Part shown: positions 63,430 to 64,000 of the stretch, one piece after another
Layout: each line of letters begins with the position of its first letter
How positions within the stretch are numbered: the first letter of the stretch is position 1
NCBI RefSeq assembly: GCF_964340395.1
Contig: NC_135551.1
Location: 30,777,455 to 30,841,454, forward strand
Reading direction: 5' to 3'
DNA from: Glandiceps talaboti
Lineage: Eukaryota; Hemichordata; Enteropneusta; Spengelidae
DNA length: 64,000 nucleotides
The notes under the pieces: model-generated
Told to the model about the DNA's origin: nothing
The model's database searches: none
What the model saw: the letters and a program-made list of their open reading frames with translations, nothing else
Made by a program: the position numbers and the translations under genes

Positions 63430-63615
63430 ATTTAACAATAGTGGGTGTTGGTACAGGAGGAAACCGGAGTACCTAGGAAAACCTGCATTGTTTGGTTGGG
63501 TCAGACTGAGCGTCACTCATCTTACATACAGATATGCAGCCAGCGTTAGCTGGGTTTGAACCCAGACTGTAGAAGTAAGAGGCGTATAAGCTAACTGCTC
63601 AGCCACTGACAACCA
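63430..63615 (-). mobile_element. tRNA-derived SINE (minus strand)
   Basis: Read on the minus strand from about 63610, there is a tRNA-like head with A box TGGCTGAGCAGTTAGC and B box GGGTTCAAACCC (about 63552-63563). The body follows (GCTGGCTGCATATCTGTATG ... GATGAGTGACGCTCAGTCTG) and a conserved-looking stretch CTAGGTACTCCGGTTTCCTC near 63460. CCGGTTTCCTCC is widespread in marine invertebrate SINEs, and I suspect it is one of the deeply conserved SINE central domains. That is from memory and not checked. Confidence 0.7.
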
Positions 63616-64000
63616 AGTAAGGGGAGAGGCGTATGAGCTAACTGCTTAGCCACTGACAACCAAGTAAGGGGTGGCGTATGAGCTAACTGCTTAGCCACTG
63701 ACAACCAAGTAAGGGGTGGTGTATGAGCTAACTGCTTGGCCACTGACAACCAAGTAAGGTGAGGTGTATGAGCTACCTGCTTAGCCACTGACAACCAAGT
63801 AAGGGGAGAGGCGTATGAGCTAACTGCTTAGCCACTGACAACCAAGTAAGGGGAGAGGCGTATGAGCTAACTGCTTAGCCACTGACAACCAAGTAAGGGG
63901 AGAGGCATATGAGCTAACTGCTTAGCCACTGACAACCAAGTAAGGGGAGGCGTATGAGCTAACTGCTTAGCCACTGACAACCAAGTAAGGGGTGGCGTAT
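63575..64000. repeat. 45-47 bp minisatellite grown from the SINE head, runs off the window
   Basis: The unit AGCCACTGACAACCAAGTAA, continuing GGGGAGAGGCGTATGAGCTAACTGCTT, at least nine copies to the window end. The GTATGAGCTAACTGCTTAGCCAC part is the tRNA-like A-box region of the adjoining SINE in reverse orientation. Confidence 0.93.

Overview
The window is eukaryotic nuclear DNA from a bilaterian animal. Its genes are split into many small exons with consensus GT/AG junctions and long AT-rich introns full of micro- and minisatellites, LINE retrotransposons, foldback elements and tRNA-derived repeats. Gene content (a TMEM39 orthologue, a TULP4 orthologue, an SLC5 sodium:solute symporter and a pair of TauD-like dioxygenases) and repeat style suggest a marine invertebrate such as a hemichordate, cephalochordate or lophotrochozoan. 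I cannot decide which. There is no sign of prokaryotic organisation.

Layout. 1-1345: LINE remnant (minus). 2619-6522 and 8929-12400: two tandem four-exon Fe(II)/2-oxoglutarate dioxygenase genes with identical intron positions, separated by another LINE remnant. 12.4-15.6 kb: a duplicated exon fragment and several tandem repeats. 16082-32353: a 15-exon SLC5A6/SLC5A8-like transporter (630 residues), with a decayed LINE (23.1-26.6 kb), LINE 3' ends, foldback elements and very long simple repeats in its introns. 35404-42016: an 8-exon TMEM39 gene (459 residues). 45381 to beyond the right end: the first 10 exons (560 residues) of a TULP4 gene (WD40, SOCS box, start of the linker). Its intron 5 carries an apparently intact LINE (two complete ORFs, 53268-57189). 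All four host genes are on the + strand.

The most notable pattern is that several intronic tandem arrays contain copies of the adjoining exon/intron junction. TMEM39 intron 4 has about 25 copies of the exon-4 end plus its GTAAGT donor. TULP4 intron 3 has more than 50 copies of the exon-3 end plus its GTAGGT donor. TULP4 intron 8 repeats a donor, TULP4 intron 9 has three acceptors 75 bp apart, and TULP4 intron 2 shows a decayed version. Together they look like a recurrent birth of minisatellites at splice junctions, leaving long ladders of decoy splice sites. Other highlights are a gene-conversion-like 113 bp tract between the two dioxygenases, a frame problem at the first intron of dioxygenase A, a GC-AG intron in the transporter, a LINE whose two ORFs are separated only by an in-frame TAG, and a LINE 3' tail that appears to supply the acceptor tract of a TULP4 exon.

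All exon calls were made by eye from reading frames, splice consensus and remembered family sequences. No database search was run. Copy numbers of repeats are estimates.
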